A DNA stretch of 7,682 bases from Candidatus Bathyarchaeota archaeon (GCA_018396935.1 JAGTRA010000046.1:1-7682), one strand, 5' to 3'. Shown: positions 1 to 6,634, numbered from the stretch's first letter. Notes: generated by a model from the sequence alone, not told the origin. Program-made: numbers and translations.

Positions 1-437
1 TGGCTATGCTTGAAGGTAAATGCATCCCAATCATGTCTTGGATAATAAGGCATGCCGCCACTGAACCTGAGCTATACGAGTTTAATTCAGCCCCCATATT
101 CTTCGCATTGGGCATACTCCTAACGTTATTCTTATTTCCAAGCCCCGTAAGTTATGCTAGTATAGCTGCATTCGCCATGGGAGATAGCACAGCTACTCTC
201 ATAGGGGCAACTTTAGGAAGGCATAGGCTACCCTTTAATAGGGGCAAGACTTTAGAGGGCTCTCTCGCAGCTTTAATAGTTGCCTTCGCTGCATCCCTAG
301 TTTATACAAACCCTAAGGTAGCCATAGCGGCTGCTATAATAGCGGTAATTATCGAAGCATTACCCCTTCCATTAAATGACAACCTAACTGTGCCAGTATT
401 GACGGCAGCTTTCCTAGCGGCTATAAGTAGTTTTTAA
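1..437 (+). CDS. CTP-dependent dolichol/polyprenol (or diacylglycerol) kinase-like membrane protein, 5' partial
   Basis: The frame is open through the left edge, so the true start lies outside; the ATG at 6 is probably internal. Family members (SEC59/DGK1/VTE5 type) are integral membrane enzymes that phosphorylate an isoprenoid or lipid alcohol using CTP. Counting from the ATG at 6, the core signature is present: GDSTATLIG at about 59-67, the GRHRLPFNRGKTLEGS segment at about 71-86 (nucleotide-binding region), and the C-terminal LPLPLNDNLTVP at about 119-130. Between them are hydrophobic segments (about 32-58, 86-100, 104-120, 128-142). The C-terminus looks complete; perhaps the first 50-70 residues are missing. 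In archaea such an enzyme would supply polyprenyl phosphate for glycosylation or recycle phytol/geranylgeraniol. The substrate cannot be read from sequence. CDP-archaeol synthase-like or phosphatidate cytidylyltransferase labels are alternative database names for the same broad fold. Confidence 0.85.
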   Translation, partial: AMLEGKCIPIMSWIIRHAATEPELYEFNSAPIFFALGILLTLFLFPSPVSYASIAAFAMGDSTATLIGATLGRHRLPFNRGKTLEGSLAALIVAFAASLVYTNPKVAIAAAIIAVIIEALPLPLNDNLTVPVLTAAFLAAISSF

Positions 438-575
438 CATGCTGACAATTCCTGTTCGTATGGTCCATGTTTTTATCTTAGAAGCATTAACGATATTGCT
501 ACAGAAAACCACATAATGATTGCTCAAAATAAAAAGGGTCTGTTGGAGATGAGTTGATGTCCAATCTACCTTTTA

Positions 576-1466
576 ATGGGTTTAGGCTTTCTCTCTAGGA
601 AGATTGGGATTTTAAGGGCTGGGGATGAACGCATCCTAAGCGCGTATGTATACTATTTCGCCCTGCCAGCCCTATTATTTATCGATTTAGCTGAGTTGCC
701 CATTGAAAGGGTGGATGTAAACTTTATAATTGCTGGTATAACGCCCATAATCATAACAGTTTCCATATACTTAATGCTCTATTACTTGCTTCACTTTTCA
801 AGGGATACATTCTACCTCTTAATACTAAGCACCGTTTTTGGAAGCTTAGCCTTCTTTGGAATACCCTTTGTTATGTTCTCCCTCTCAAGTGAGGCAGAGT
901 TTCTAGCCACCATAGCCGTCTCATCCATATCCCTTATAGGAGTCTTCATTTCAATATTCGTCTTGGAATTTTATACGATGAAGGATACCTCGATATTAAT
1001 TGGATTGAAGCGAACTCTCACCAGGCTTTCTAAAAATCCGCTTATACTATCCATCTCAATCGGTTTATTTATCTCATCCCTTAATGTAGATATTCCAAGG
1101 TATATTTACACTCCAATACGTATGTTAGGGGGCACAACGGCCACCGTAGCAATATTTATGCTCGGCGTTTTCCTATATGGTAGACGCTACACCAACCTTA
1201 ATTACGCCTTAAAGCTAAGCATGCTTAGAATTGTGCTTCTCCCCTCCATTGCCCTATTGATAGCTGCCCTCTTTAATTTATCAAGAACTCCTGCGGCTGT
1301 ATTACTCATTATGCATAACGTGCCTGTAGCGGTCTCTATGATGGTTCTAAGTGAGCGCTATAATTTCCATAAAGAAACCATAGCCTCATTGATTCTAGTA
1401 TCCTCTGTAGGCGCAGCTGTCTACATAAACTTATGGCTGTTAATATTAAACCTTTTATGGGGTTAG
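576..1466 (+). CDS. AEC-family transporter (auxin efflux carrier / malate permease type)
   Basis: This is a polytopic membrane protein of 296 aa, typical for the AEC family, which exports or imports small organic anions. About nine hydrophobic segments are visible (around 20-40, 50-73, 79-101, 108-131, 154-170, 183-201, 213-234, 240-258, 269-294). Family hallmarks include the N-terminal GFLSRKIGIL followed by YYFALPALLF, and in the second half HNVPVAVSMMVLSERYN at about 247-263, matching the conserved proline-containing motif before the penultimate helix. The first helix is short: most members have 10-20 more residues before GFLSRK. The good Shine-Dalgarno (GGAGATGAG, 545-553) sits too far from 576 and instead serves an ATG at 557 in another frame (see findings). 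Removing one T from the run at 571-574 would join that ATG to this frame. The substrate is unknown. It is convergent with the RAM-domain gene. Confidence 0.85.
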   Translation: MGLGFLSRKIGILRAGDERILSAYVYYFALPALLFIDLAELPIERVDVNFIIAGITPIIITVSIYLMLYYLLHFSRDTFYLLILSTVFGSLAFFGIPFVMFSLSSEAEFLATIAVSSISLIGVFISIFVLEFYTMKDTSILIGLKRTLTRLSKNPLILSISIGLFISSLNVDIPRYIYTPIRMLGGTTATVAIFMLGVFLYGRRYTNLNYALKLSMLRIVLLPSIALLIAALFNLSRTPAAVLLIMHNVPVAVSMMVLSERYNFHKETIASLILVSSVGAAVYINLWLLILNLLWG

Positions 1467-1470
1467 AGGT

Positions 1471-1716
1471 TTATTTCCTTTGAAATATTTTTGCAGCAAT
1501 AAGCGTGCATGTATCCTTAATTCCAGGAGCTTTCCTAACGATGTTGAATACAAATTCATCAAGCTCCTCCATATTTTTAAAGCGAGCTTCAATACATAAG
1601 TCATAAGCGCCATAGATTATGCTTGCTTTTTCAACTTGTTCAAAATTTTTTAACATATTAAGCACTTCAAGCTCACTTCCCTTTTCCACCTTTCCCAGAA
1701 TATAGGCGAAAATCAA
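1471..1716 (-). CDS. Stand-alone Lrp/AsnC ligand-binding (RAM) domain protein
   Basis: The 81-aa protein corresponds to the C-terminal ligand-binding domain of Lrp/AsnC regulators (AsnC_trans_reg) without any helix-turn-helix. The order of secondary elements (beta-alpha-beta-beta-alpha-beta) is readable, with the typical YGAYDL turn at 35-40 followed by a strand and helix, and a terminal strand TLIAAKIFQRK. Single-domain RAM proteins bind amino acids or other small effectors as dimers/octamers and may pair with full-length Lrp proteins; which ligand is unknown. The start is a TTG (1714-1716) preceded by a purine-rich GAGGGGGG tract at about 1721-1728, well spaced for ribosome binding. Only 16 bp separate it from the upstream Cys/His-rich gene, so the two are probably co-transcribed. 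Confidence 0.88.
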   Translation of the reverse strand: MIFAYILGKVEKGSELEVLNMLKNFEQVEKASIIYGAYDLCIEARFKNMEELDEFVFNIVRKAPGIKDTCTLIAAKIFQRK

Positions 1717-1732
1717 TAAGCCCCCCTCACCA

Positions 1733-2035
1733 TTATGTAATCCTTATGGGTTCACACTTATGATGTTCAATTCCCTTCTGTTCACAGATCTCAATTACCT
1801 TTGCACATAATTTTTGATCTAAATGCTCTATCACGTGTTCATCTATTCCCTCTATTTCAATAGCAACTCCAACGGGGAATACGCCACAACATGCGATAGC
1901 TTCTTTGTGAACATTTATAACGTATCCATCCGGCGGCGCCTCCTCCTTTAAAAAATTCCTTAACCCATCAATTAAGACGTCAATTTGTTCACTATTTAGC
2001 CCCGTTATTAACAATTCTCGTCTACTTACACGCAT
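1733..2035 (-). CDS. Unrecognised small Cys/His-rich protein
   Basis: I do not recognise this 100-aa protein. It is soluble, acidic, and has no signal peptide or membrane segment. It contains five cysteines (C49, C50, C77, C84, C94) and a cluster of histidines (H43, H67, H71, H91, H92), most in the second half. A CC pair follows a predicted strand (YVINVHKEAIACC), then VAIEIEGI (strand), a helix of about 66-87 carrying C77 and C84, and a final strand after HHKCEP. The spacing suggests metal or Fe-S binding, but this is inference. A strong TATA-like stretch lies 22-40 bp upstream of the ATG, implying a short or nearly absent leader. It is the first gene of a likely two-gene unit with the stand-alone RAM protein. 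Confidence 0.75.
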   Translation of the reverse strand: MRVSRRELLITGLNSEQIDVLIDGLRNFLKEEAPPDGYVINVHKEAIACCGVFPVGVAIEIEGIDEHVIEHLDQKLCAKVIEICEQKGIEHHKCEPIRIT

Positions 2036-2053
2036 AAAAACACCAGAAGTAAA

Positions 2054-2076
2054 TACGTATATATAGAATATATATG
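2054..2076 (-). promoter_or_regulatory. Probable TATA box region for the Cys/His-protein + RAM unit
   Basis: Two overlapping TATA-like octamers are visible on the minus strand (complement of 2057-2065 and 2068-2075) in the 93-bp gap between the DUF438 gene and the 100-aa gene. If transcription begins the usual 24-27 bp downstream of an archaeal TATA box, the mRNA would start at about 2035-2048. That gives a leaderless or very short-leader transcript, in keeping with the weak Shine-Dalgarno before the ATG. No experimental start is known. Confidence 0.5.
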
Positions 2077-2128
2077 TTTTGCTATATGGCGCAAGAACGC
2101 GGTTTAGATGGCGGAAAATAATGGAAAT

Positions 2129-3442
2129 TTATAGGATAACTATTTTCCTCTTAACTTCCTCTGGATTATTTACGATTTCTGTTAAGTCTTCAACCATCTC
2201 TAGGGTTCCAAGATACTCCCCGTAGCGGTCTCTCACGGCAACAACCATAACCCTTATTATTCTATCTCCAAGCTTAGTCCAGTACTCCTTGAAGCTATCT
2301 CCCCCATTTTTTAAATCATTTACAATATTCCTAACGAAATTTTCCAGCCTTGGTGGATGGCAGTATTCAAATCTCCTACCGATGAGAGTTTTTGTCCTCG
2401 CAAATCCCTTTTTGAGCACGCTCTCAGAGAAGAATGTAACCCTATCATTAACGTCGGCATAAGTTATTTCAATCGGCATATGTCTAATTATTTCCTCAAC
2501 CTCCTCTCTGCTTAAGAAGCCTGTTCTAAACTCTAAATCACCTTCAGACTTAACTTCATACGTGTCTGGTTTCAACGTTGCCATCACTGCAAACTTAAAC
2601 TCTTGCGGCACTTTTTCAAGCTGTTCAGGCGTAATAGCTCCCCTCACCTCGAAGGGTAATAAAGGTTTAGCCTTTGGAGTCCACTCAATTTCTATTGGCA
2701 CGAGATAGCCAATACTCTTAGCCTCTTCATGGATAGCTGCCCACTCGCCCTCTGAAAAAAGAACCCAGACTGATGGGAATAATATCCGCTCCTCTCTAAA
2801 AATTAAGTCTAATATTTCCTTTGATAATTCTTTAGATTCCTTCACTATGCCATCAATATGTTCACCGGGGCTGGACATCGCCTTCTCAATAAGCGTTGAT
2901 AACGCCCTCAACTTGATAATTGCTTGATCTTCCTTATCCCAGAGAACTCTTGGAACCGCTGTTATACCCCTTCTCTCAAGATATGGGAATATTAGCATCT
3001 GAATCTTTCTATAGTGTAGCCTAATCTTTCTTAATTCTGCTATAACATTTCCTAGAGTCCTTAAGTGATCTATGACATCTTCATGTTTAGCTCTACTTAA
3101 GGCTTCAGCATAAATGCCCAAGGCTTCAGCAAGCTTAGCTAAATACTCATTTTCTCTAGATAGAAGGTATAGTGGATGCCCCTTTGGGACGTCCTTAAGC
3201 TCAGTGGGGTGTAATAAATCCCTTAAAAGTTCTACATGTAAATCACAAAGCCTAAAGATTTCAGATATGGGAACACCCTCTCTTATAAGCTCTTGCTCAA
3301 TTAATGGTATCTCAAAGGGGGAGACCCCTTCTAATACATCCCTAAACCTGCTCTTTAGCTCATCAATAGAAACGCCTTGATGAAGCTTCATTAAAATACT
3401 CTTTATGGCTTCAATTTTCTCCTTATTAACAGCCATATACAA
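2129..3442 (-). CDS. DUF438 / hemerythrin-like / PAS domain protein
   Basis: The 437-aa protein has a well-known three-part layout. DUF438 spans about 10-80 (with the HQGVSIDELK and IREGVP segments). A hemerythrin-like four-helix region follows at about 69-246, carrying H69, H89 (KGHPLYLL), H143 in HYRKIQMLIFPYLE, and E218 in EERILFP. A C-terminal PAS domain of the PAS_10 type covers about 307-425, with MPIEITYADVNDRV, the diagnostic CHPP at 361-364 and GEYLGTLEMVEDLTE. Hemerythrin domains bind a di-iron centre that can sense or carry O2; the combination suggests an intracellular redox or gas sensor, but no output domain is present. From memory of the family, the glutamate expected five residues after H143 is here Q148, so the metal site may be altered. 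ATGs at 3442 and 3436 are both possible, with a GAGGG just upstream. It follows arsC by 65 bp on the same strand. Confidence 0.88.
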   Translation of the reverse strand: MYMAVNKEKIEAIKSILMKLHQGVSIDELKSRFRDVLEGVSPFEIPLIEQELIREGVPISEIFRLCDLHVELLRDLLHPTELKDVPKGHPLYLLSRENEYLAKLAEALGIYAEALSRAKHEDVIDHLRTLGNVIAELRKIRLHYRKIQMLIFPYLERRGITAVPRVLWDKEDQAIIKLRALSTLIEKAMSSPGEHIDGIVKESKELSKEILDLIFREERILFPSVWVLFSEGEWAAIHEEAKSIGYLVPIEIEWTPKAKPLLPFEVRGAITPEQLEKVPQEFKFAVMATLKPDTYEVKSEGDLEFRTGFLSREEVEEIIRHMPIEITYADVNDRVTFFSESVLKKGFARTKTLIGRRFEYCHPPRLENFVRNIVNDLKNGGDSFKEYWTKLGDRIIRVMVVAVRDRYGEYLGTLEMVEDLTEIVNNPEEVKRKIVIL

Positions 3443-3507
3443 CCCTCATAACTATGATAAAGCTATATTGCCTGTATTCATATTTTTGCCATAAACTCAA
3501 AAATCCA

Positions 3508-3903
3508 TCAACCTTCCAATTTTAATCGCTCTATGAGACCTAATACCCTTGTCTTTATTTCATCTCTTATCCTTCTTGCCTCCTCAATAGGCATTTCCGC
3601 CGGGTCTGGTATACCCCATTTCTCTACATGCCCTGAGTGAACAATTGGGCATGCCCCGCTGCAGGCTAAAACCACTATGTCTGCAGTCTTTCGCATTTCA
3701 TCAGTTAATATTTGAGGCTTTTTATGGCTTATGTCTATCCCTTCTTCAAGCATAAGCTTAACTGCGTTTGGATGAACTTCTATAGCTGGCTTTAAACCAG
3801 CGCTAATAGCCCTCCACCCACTTGGCGCATACTTATTAAAGTATGCTTCAGCAATCTGGCTTCTAAATCTATTTTCAACACAAATAAACAAGACTAGCCC
3901 CAT
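3508..3903 (-). CDS. arsC: Arsenate reductase, LMW protein-tyrosine-phosphatase family (ArsC/Wzb type)
   Basis: The 131-aa protein has the complete low-molecular-weight phosphatase fold signature. The N-terminal loop is C8-V-E-N-R-F-R14-S (CX5R, catalytic Cys and Arg), SAG is at 34-36, and the general-acid Asp lies in WGIPDP (D100). Two further cysteines, C81 and C85 in ACSGACP, sit where thioredoxin-coupled arsenate reductases keep their resolving pair. This favours an arsenate reductase (arsenate to arsenite through a Cys relay) over a protein tyrosine phosphatase. The ATG is backed by a strong AGGAGG at 3910-3915, six bases upstream. It lies between the OsmC and DUF438 genes, all on one strand with 65-69 bp gaps. 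No ars efflux pump or ArsR is in the window, so a detoxification role is inferred from the family alone. Confidence 0.88.
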   Translation of the reverse strand: MGLVLFICVENRFRSQIAEAYFNKYAPSGWRAISAGLKPAIEVHPNAVKLMLEEGIDISHKKPQILTDEMRKTADIVVLACSGACPIVHSGHVEKWGIPDPAEMPIEEARRIRDEIKTRVLGLIERLKLEG

Positions 3904-3909
3904 TTAAAG

Positions 3910-3915
3910 CCTCCT
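3910..3915 (-). promoter_or_regulatory. Shine-Dalgarno of arsC
   Basis: AGGAGG on the minus strand, six bases before the ATG at 3903. It is the cleanest ribosome-binding site in the window and fixes the arsC start. Confidence 0.75.
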
Positions 3916-3972
3916 AAGCCATCAATGATTTTCTCCAACGAGGAATTAGCTTAAGCGCCTAAGTTATTTGGT

Positions 3973-4389
3973 CTACTGCTCTTTTTTGATATTATAGGAT
4001 ATCTTTACATTAGCTCTTTCAAAGAGTTTGCCAACAGGACAATTGTCAACTGTAAGCTTAAATAACCTTTGAACAGTCTCTTCAGAGGCATCTGTTTTCA
4101 CGATTATGTTTAAATTTGCTTCAGTTATTGTTCCTACGTCATCAGATTTTATAGCTTCAACTTCAACTTCAAGATCTTTTATGGCGACCCTTGTTTTTTT
4201 AGCCATTAAAGCAAATATTGTAGCGAAACATCCTGCATAACTCATGACGCATAACTCTAGGGCTGTAGGCCCTTTATCCGTTCCAAGCTCGGGAGGCAAA
4301 TCCACGCAAACACTGTGAAAACGGCCATTATCAATAACTATTTTAAAATCCTTCACCAACTTAGCCCAGGAACGTAGTTTTTGCGCCAT
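3973..4389 (-). CDS. OsmC-family thiol peroxidase-like protein
   Basis: At 138 aa this is the usual length for OsmC/Ohr-superfamily proteins, which reduce organic or fatty-acid hydroperoxides with two redox cysteines. Both are present: C54 in the motif GPTALELCVMSYAGC (40-54, with E45) at the start of the long central helix, and C117 in DNCPVGKLF. The CPVGKL form resembles the general OsmC-like branch more than classical Ohr, so the exact substrate is open. The start ATG follows GGAG (4399-4402) by nine bases; an out-of-frame ATG at 4394 is too close to it. A second in-family feature is the C-terminal beta strand VKISYNI. It stands 69 bp upstream of arsC and 80 bp downstream of the nucleotidyltransferase, and a TATA-like TTTTAAAT at 4435-4442 suggests its own promoter. 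Confidence 0.9.
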   Translation of the reverse strand: MAQKLRSWAKLVKDFKIVIDNGRFHSVCVDLPPELGTDKGPTALELCVMSYAGCFATIFALMAKKTRVAIKDLEVEVEAIKSDDVGTITEANLNIIVKTDASEETVQRLFKLTVDNCPVGKLFERANVKISYNIKKEQ

Positions 4390-4434
4390 TCCATTTTACT
4401 CCTTACAATTACAGTATATAGTAGTGGTAATAGG

Positions 4435-4442
4435 ATTTAAAA
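4435..4442 (-). promoter_or_regulatory. Candidate TATA box for the OsmC gene
   Basis: TTTTAAAT on the minus strand, about 46-53 bp before the ATG at 4389. Initiation 25 bp downstream would give a leader of roughly 20-25 nt that still contains the GGAG site. A second TATATA at 4415-4420 is closer, but would place the start past the ribosome-binding site, so it is less likely. Confidence 0.35.
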
Positions 4443-4469
4443 TTTTTTAATCCCTAACTTTAGAGCCCT

Positions 4470-5732
4470 TCAACTAGCCATTACTGTTTGATTTTTAAAT
4501 TCTCCCCCTACATGCTGGTGGGGGTAAATTTTCGCCGCTATCAAGGTGGAGCCTTCAGCTATCATTACATCATCCGCTATAACTGAAATTTCACTCACTT
4601 TTGTTGGCTTCTTAGAGCTTGAATGGATGGTTACATGTCTCCCAATTATGCTATCCTTTATTTCAGCCCTCTTCCCCACAATGGTCCTATCCATAACTGC
4701 AGAGTTCTCTATGGTGACGTTATCTTCTATTCGCGTGTAATTGTCTATACATGAATTGGCGATGCGAACTCCATTGCCTATTTTGCAATGGCGCCCTATT
4801 AGAACGCATCCTTCAACCTCTATCTGGCCTCGTTTTATCTTACGTATGATTTCATTTCGCCTTTTAATTGATTCCGGGCTTTCACCCTGAACCCAAACAT
4901 TAAGTTTTTCATCAATTCTCTCCCCAAACTCTATTAAAGGCGAGAAGCATCCCCTAAGTAGGTCTCTCATTGCTTCTAAATAGCGCTGTGGAGTACCTAT
5001 GTCATACCAACTTCCCTTTAAAACATATCCATATACCGGTCTCCCAGTTTCTATTAAATACGGTATAAAGTCATATCCAAAGTCAAGGCGCTTTCTCTCC
5101 CTCATCAAATGTTTAACGCCTTTTTCCTTGAATATCTTCCTTAATTCTGGAGAAGCCATGTATAGGCCGGTGTTAGCAAGCTTTGATGGCGCCTCTTCGG
5201 GCTTTGGCTTCTCAATAAACCTCCTAATCCCTCCATCACCGCTAAGCTCAGCTATTCCATAACCCTCTACATTTTCAACTTCCTTCAAGGCGATGGTTAT
5301 AACCGCCCCCTTGCTACAGTCAAACTCAATAAAATCCTTTAGGTTAACATCAATTATGTTATCGCCTTGAATGATGAGAGCTGGATCCACAACATCATAA
5401 TATTCCATGTTTATCCTTGCAGAATCAGCACTTCCTAAATCATCAACGTTTGGCTGATACTTAATGTGTACACGAGGACTTATGCCGTAACGTGCTGAAA
5501 AACCATAGCCAGACTCGAAATAATCATACAAATCCCTATAGTTCGTATAGCCTTTAACACCGAAAATAAAGCCTCTAACACCTTGACGGGCAAGAGATAA
5601 AAGGGAAAACTCTATGAGAGGCCTATTCAATAAGCGCAAACAAGCCTTACTAGTCTCAGCTGTAAGCGGCAAAAGACGAGTAGCCTTACCCCCAACAGGA
5701 ACAATCACCTTAAGCCTTTCAGGCTCATACAT
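4470..5732 (-). CDS. Sugar-phosphate nucleotidyltransferase with left-handed beta-helix domain
   Basis: The 420-aa two-domain protein makes an NDP-sugar from NTP and a sugar 1-phosphate. The GT-A-like nucleotidyltransferase domain (about 7-265) has the signature GGKATRLLPLT at 14-24 (canonical GGxGTRLxPLT with Gly to Ala), the substrate lysine K29, the metal-binding D124 in IQGDN, EKP at 174-176, NTGLY at 187-191, and WYDIGTP at 242-248. From about 295 the sequence turns into hexapeptide-like repeats (VEGCVLIGRHCKIGNGVRIANS onward, to about 395), a left-handed beta-helix that usually mediates oligomerisation or acetyl transfer. Its relatives are archaeal mannose-1-phosphate guanylyltransferase and glucose-1-phosphate thymidylyl/uridylyltransferase or GlmU-like enzymes; the nucleotide and sugar cannot be decided here. 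Such products feed glycan and N-glycosylation pathways. The first residues MYEPERLKVIVPV fit a natural start, but the strong Shine-Dalgarno upstream belongs to a different frame (see the 5705-5746 entry). Confidence 0.9.
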   Translation of the reverse strand: MYEPERLKVIVPVGGKATRLLPLTAETSKACLRLLNRPLIEFSLLSLARQGVRGFIFGVKGYTNYRDLYDYFESGYGFSARYGISPRVHIKYQPNVDDLGSADSARINMEYYDVVDPALIIQGDNIIDVNLKDFIEFDCSKGAVITIALKEVENVEGYGIAELSGDGGIRRFIEKPKPEEAPSKLANTGLYMASPELRKIFKEKGVKHLMRERKRLDFGYDFIPYLIETGRPVYGYVLKGSWYDIGTPQRYLEAMRDLLRGCFSPLIEFGERIDEKLNVWVQGESPESIKRRNEIIRKIKRGQIEVEGCVLIGRHCKIGNGVRIANSCIDNYTRIEDNVTIENSAVMDRTIVGKRAEIKDSIIGRHVTIHSSSKKPTKVSEISVIADDVMIAEGSTLIAAKIYPHQHVGGEFKNQTVMAS

Positions 5733-5746
5733 GTAAGATATGACAT
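5705..5746 (-). other. Possible 13-codon leader ORF overlapping the nucleotidyltransferase start
   Basis: On the minus strand GGAGG (5752-5756) is followed after five bases by ATG at 5746, which opens a 13-residue frame (MSYLTCMSLKGLR) ending in TGA at 5705. This frame is different from the nucleotidyltransferase ATG at 5732, which lies 19 bases from the same Shine-Dalgarno. No in-frame alternative start exists for the enzyme before the stop at about 5775. The leader ORF may be real (coupled translation), a chance arrangement, or the trace of an indel. Confidence is low. Confidence 0.25.
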
Positions 5747-5788
5747 ATCCCCCTCCAAACTCAACTATACTTATTTACGTAAAAACCC

Positions 5789-5794
5789 TTTAAA
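5789..5794 (-). promoter_or_regulatory. Candidate TATA box for the nucleotidyltransferase
   Basis: TTTAAA (palindromic, read on the minus strand) lies about 57-62 bp before the ATG at 5732. Transcription starting about 25 bp downstream, near 5765, would give a leader of some 30 nt containing the GGAGGGGG site. Confidence 0.35.
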
Positions 5795-6019
5795 CCTTAC
5801 ATGAAAGCTTCTGCATGTCTACCTTTAAATGTAGATTTATAGAGGAGATGTGCTCCAACGTGCTAATAGTCCTAATATCTAGACGGAGTTATATCCAGCC
5901 AGTGTAGGTGAAGTAAATCTCCATATAGGCAACAAGCAAAATGCAACAGAAGATTGCCCATTAGACCTGCATATTATATCGATTGGAATAATAAAAGATA
6001 AGCAGTCATCATTTTAGAT

Positions 6020-6025
6020 AAAAAA
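6020..6025 (-). terminator. Candidate oligo-T terminator after the flavodoxin gene
   Basis: Six T residues on the minus strand about 28 nt past the flavodoxin stop codon, without an obvious hairpin. Archaeal RNA polymerase often terminates at such T-runs. This is suggestive only. Confidence 0.3.
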
Positions 6026-6052
6026 GTGGGAAAGTTAATTGTTACAGCCTGT

Positions 6053-6499
6053 TTATTTTGATAATGCTGCTTTAGCTAGTTTTTCTCCAAGCTCCTCCGC
6101 CTGCTCAATATCTTTTTCCTTAGGTGCACCTTCAACAGCTATTCCGGGCTTTATCCATTTAGGGTTAAAGGTGCCAAGAATCCTTTCTATATTCTCAAGG
6201 GCTATGACTTGGCTGCCTGCGCCAGTAGTAAATATGCATGCAGGCTTACCAGCCAAAGTATGCCTATGTGGATATATATTCGTGAACATGGTTAAGATTT
6301 CCCCAGACATTATGCCAAAATGGGAAGGCGAGCCGAAAGCATAAGCATCAGCGCCAGCCACATCTTCAGGAGTTACATCCCTTGCTTTCTTCAGAATAAC
6401 CTCAACTCCAGAAACCCTTCTTACACCATTTGCAACCGCATAGGCAAGCTTTTCAGTGTTTCCTGTTCGACTATCATAAACTATGAGAATTCTAGCCAA
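6053..6499 (-). CDS. Flavodoxin / WrbA-like flavoprotein
   Basis: The 148-aa single flavodoxin-fold protein has the FMN phosphate loop S10-R-T-G-N-T15 directly after the first strand (ARILIVYDS). It also has the flavin-flanking segment FGSPSHFGIMSGEI (55-68), resembling WrbA's G-T-P-T-R-F-G, and a third loop TTGAGS at 91-96 after the strand ACIF. It is shorter than WrbA (about 200 aa) and lacks that family's extra segments, so flavodoxin-domain protein or NAD(P)H:quinone-oxidoreductase-like are equally fair names. It probably carries electrons as a soluble cytoplasmic FMN protein. The start is TTG at 6499: an in-frame stop lies four codons upstream, and GAGGG (6506-6510) precedes it by about six bases. 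The nearby ATG at 6504 is out of frame. The 5' region holds an AT-rich inverted repeat (6521-6538). Confidence 0.88.
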   Translation of the reverse strand: MARILIVYDSRTGNTEKLAYAVANGVRRVSGVEVILKKARDVTPEDVAGADAYAFGSPSHFGIMSGEILTMFTNIYPHRHTLAGKPACIFTTGAGSQVIALENIERILGTFNPKWIKPGIAVEGAPKEKDIEQAEELGEKLAKAALSK

Positions 6500-6505
6500 A
6501 ACATT

Positions 6506-6510
6506 CCCTC
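6506..6510 (-). promoter_or_regulatory. Shine-Dalgarno supporting the TTG start of the flavodoxin gene
   Basis: GAGGG on the minus strand, about six bases before the TTG at 6499. It decides the start, because the in-frame region above it closes with TGA at 6509-6511 and holds no other start codon. Confidence 0.55.
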
Positions 6511-6520
6511 AGTATAATTT

Positions 6521-6538
6521 TTTAGATTTTTTTCTAAA
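6521..6538. repeat. Perfect inverted repeat TTTAGA-N6-TCTAAA upstream of the flavodoxin gene
   Basis: Both arms are perfect complements around a six-T centre, 22-39 bp before the TTG start. The position, between the likely TATA region and the ribosome-binding site, suits an operator or a weak leader hairpin. Such AT-rich symmetry also arises by chance in sequence this poor in G+C. Confidence 0.4.
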
Positions 6539-6634
6539 TTAATTTTTCCTTTCTTATTTTTCCTCATATAATTAAAAGTTTTTATTATGTTTGACTGGAC
6601 TAGCTGGTGTTTCGCTGCTCAGATAACACTAGGT

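Larger units (their letters stand above)
5757..6052. other. Gene-poor stretch between the nucleotidyltransferase and the flavodoxin gene
   Basis: These roughly 300 bases hold no convincing gene. Visible elements are the candidate TATA box at 5789-5794 and a T-run terminator candidate for the flavodoxin gene at 6020-6025. There is also an open frame on the plus strand (5883-6017, 44 codons) that lacks any ATG, GTG or TTG start and begins right after a TAG. Its translation looks protein-like (NLHIGNKQNATEDCPLDLHI) but I cannot assign it. It may be a remnant of a gene or chance. No tRNA, CRISPR repeat or clear structured RNA was found. Confidence 0.4.

Noticed and set aside
4546..5262. Plus-strand open frames inside the nucleotidyltransferase
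   Set aside because: They are shadows of a full-length, motif-complete enzyme on the other strand.
6006..6012. Box C-like ATGATGA on the minus strand, suggesting a C/D guide RNA
   Set aside because: No CTGA box D follows at a suitable distance, so the guide RNA layout is not met.
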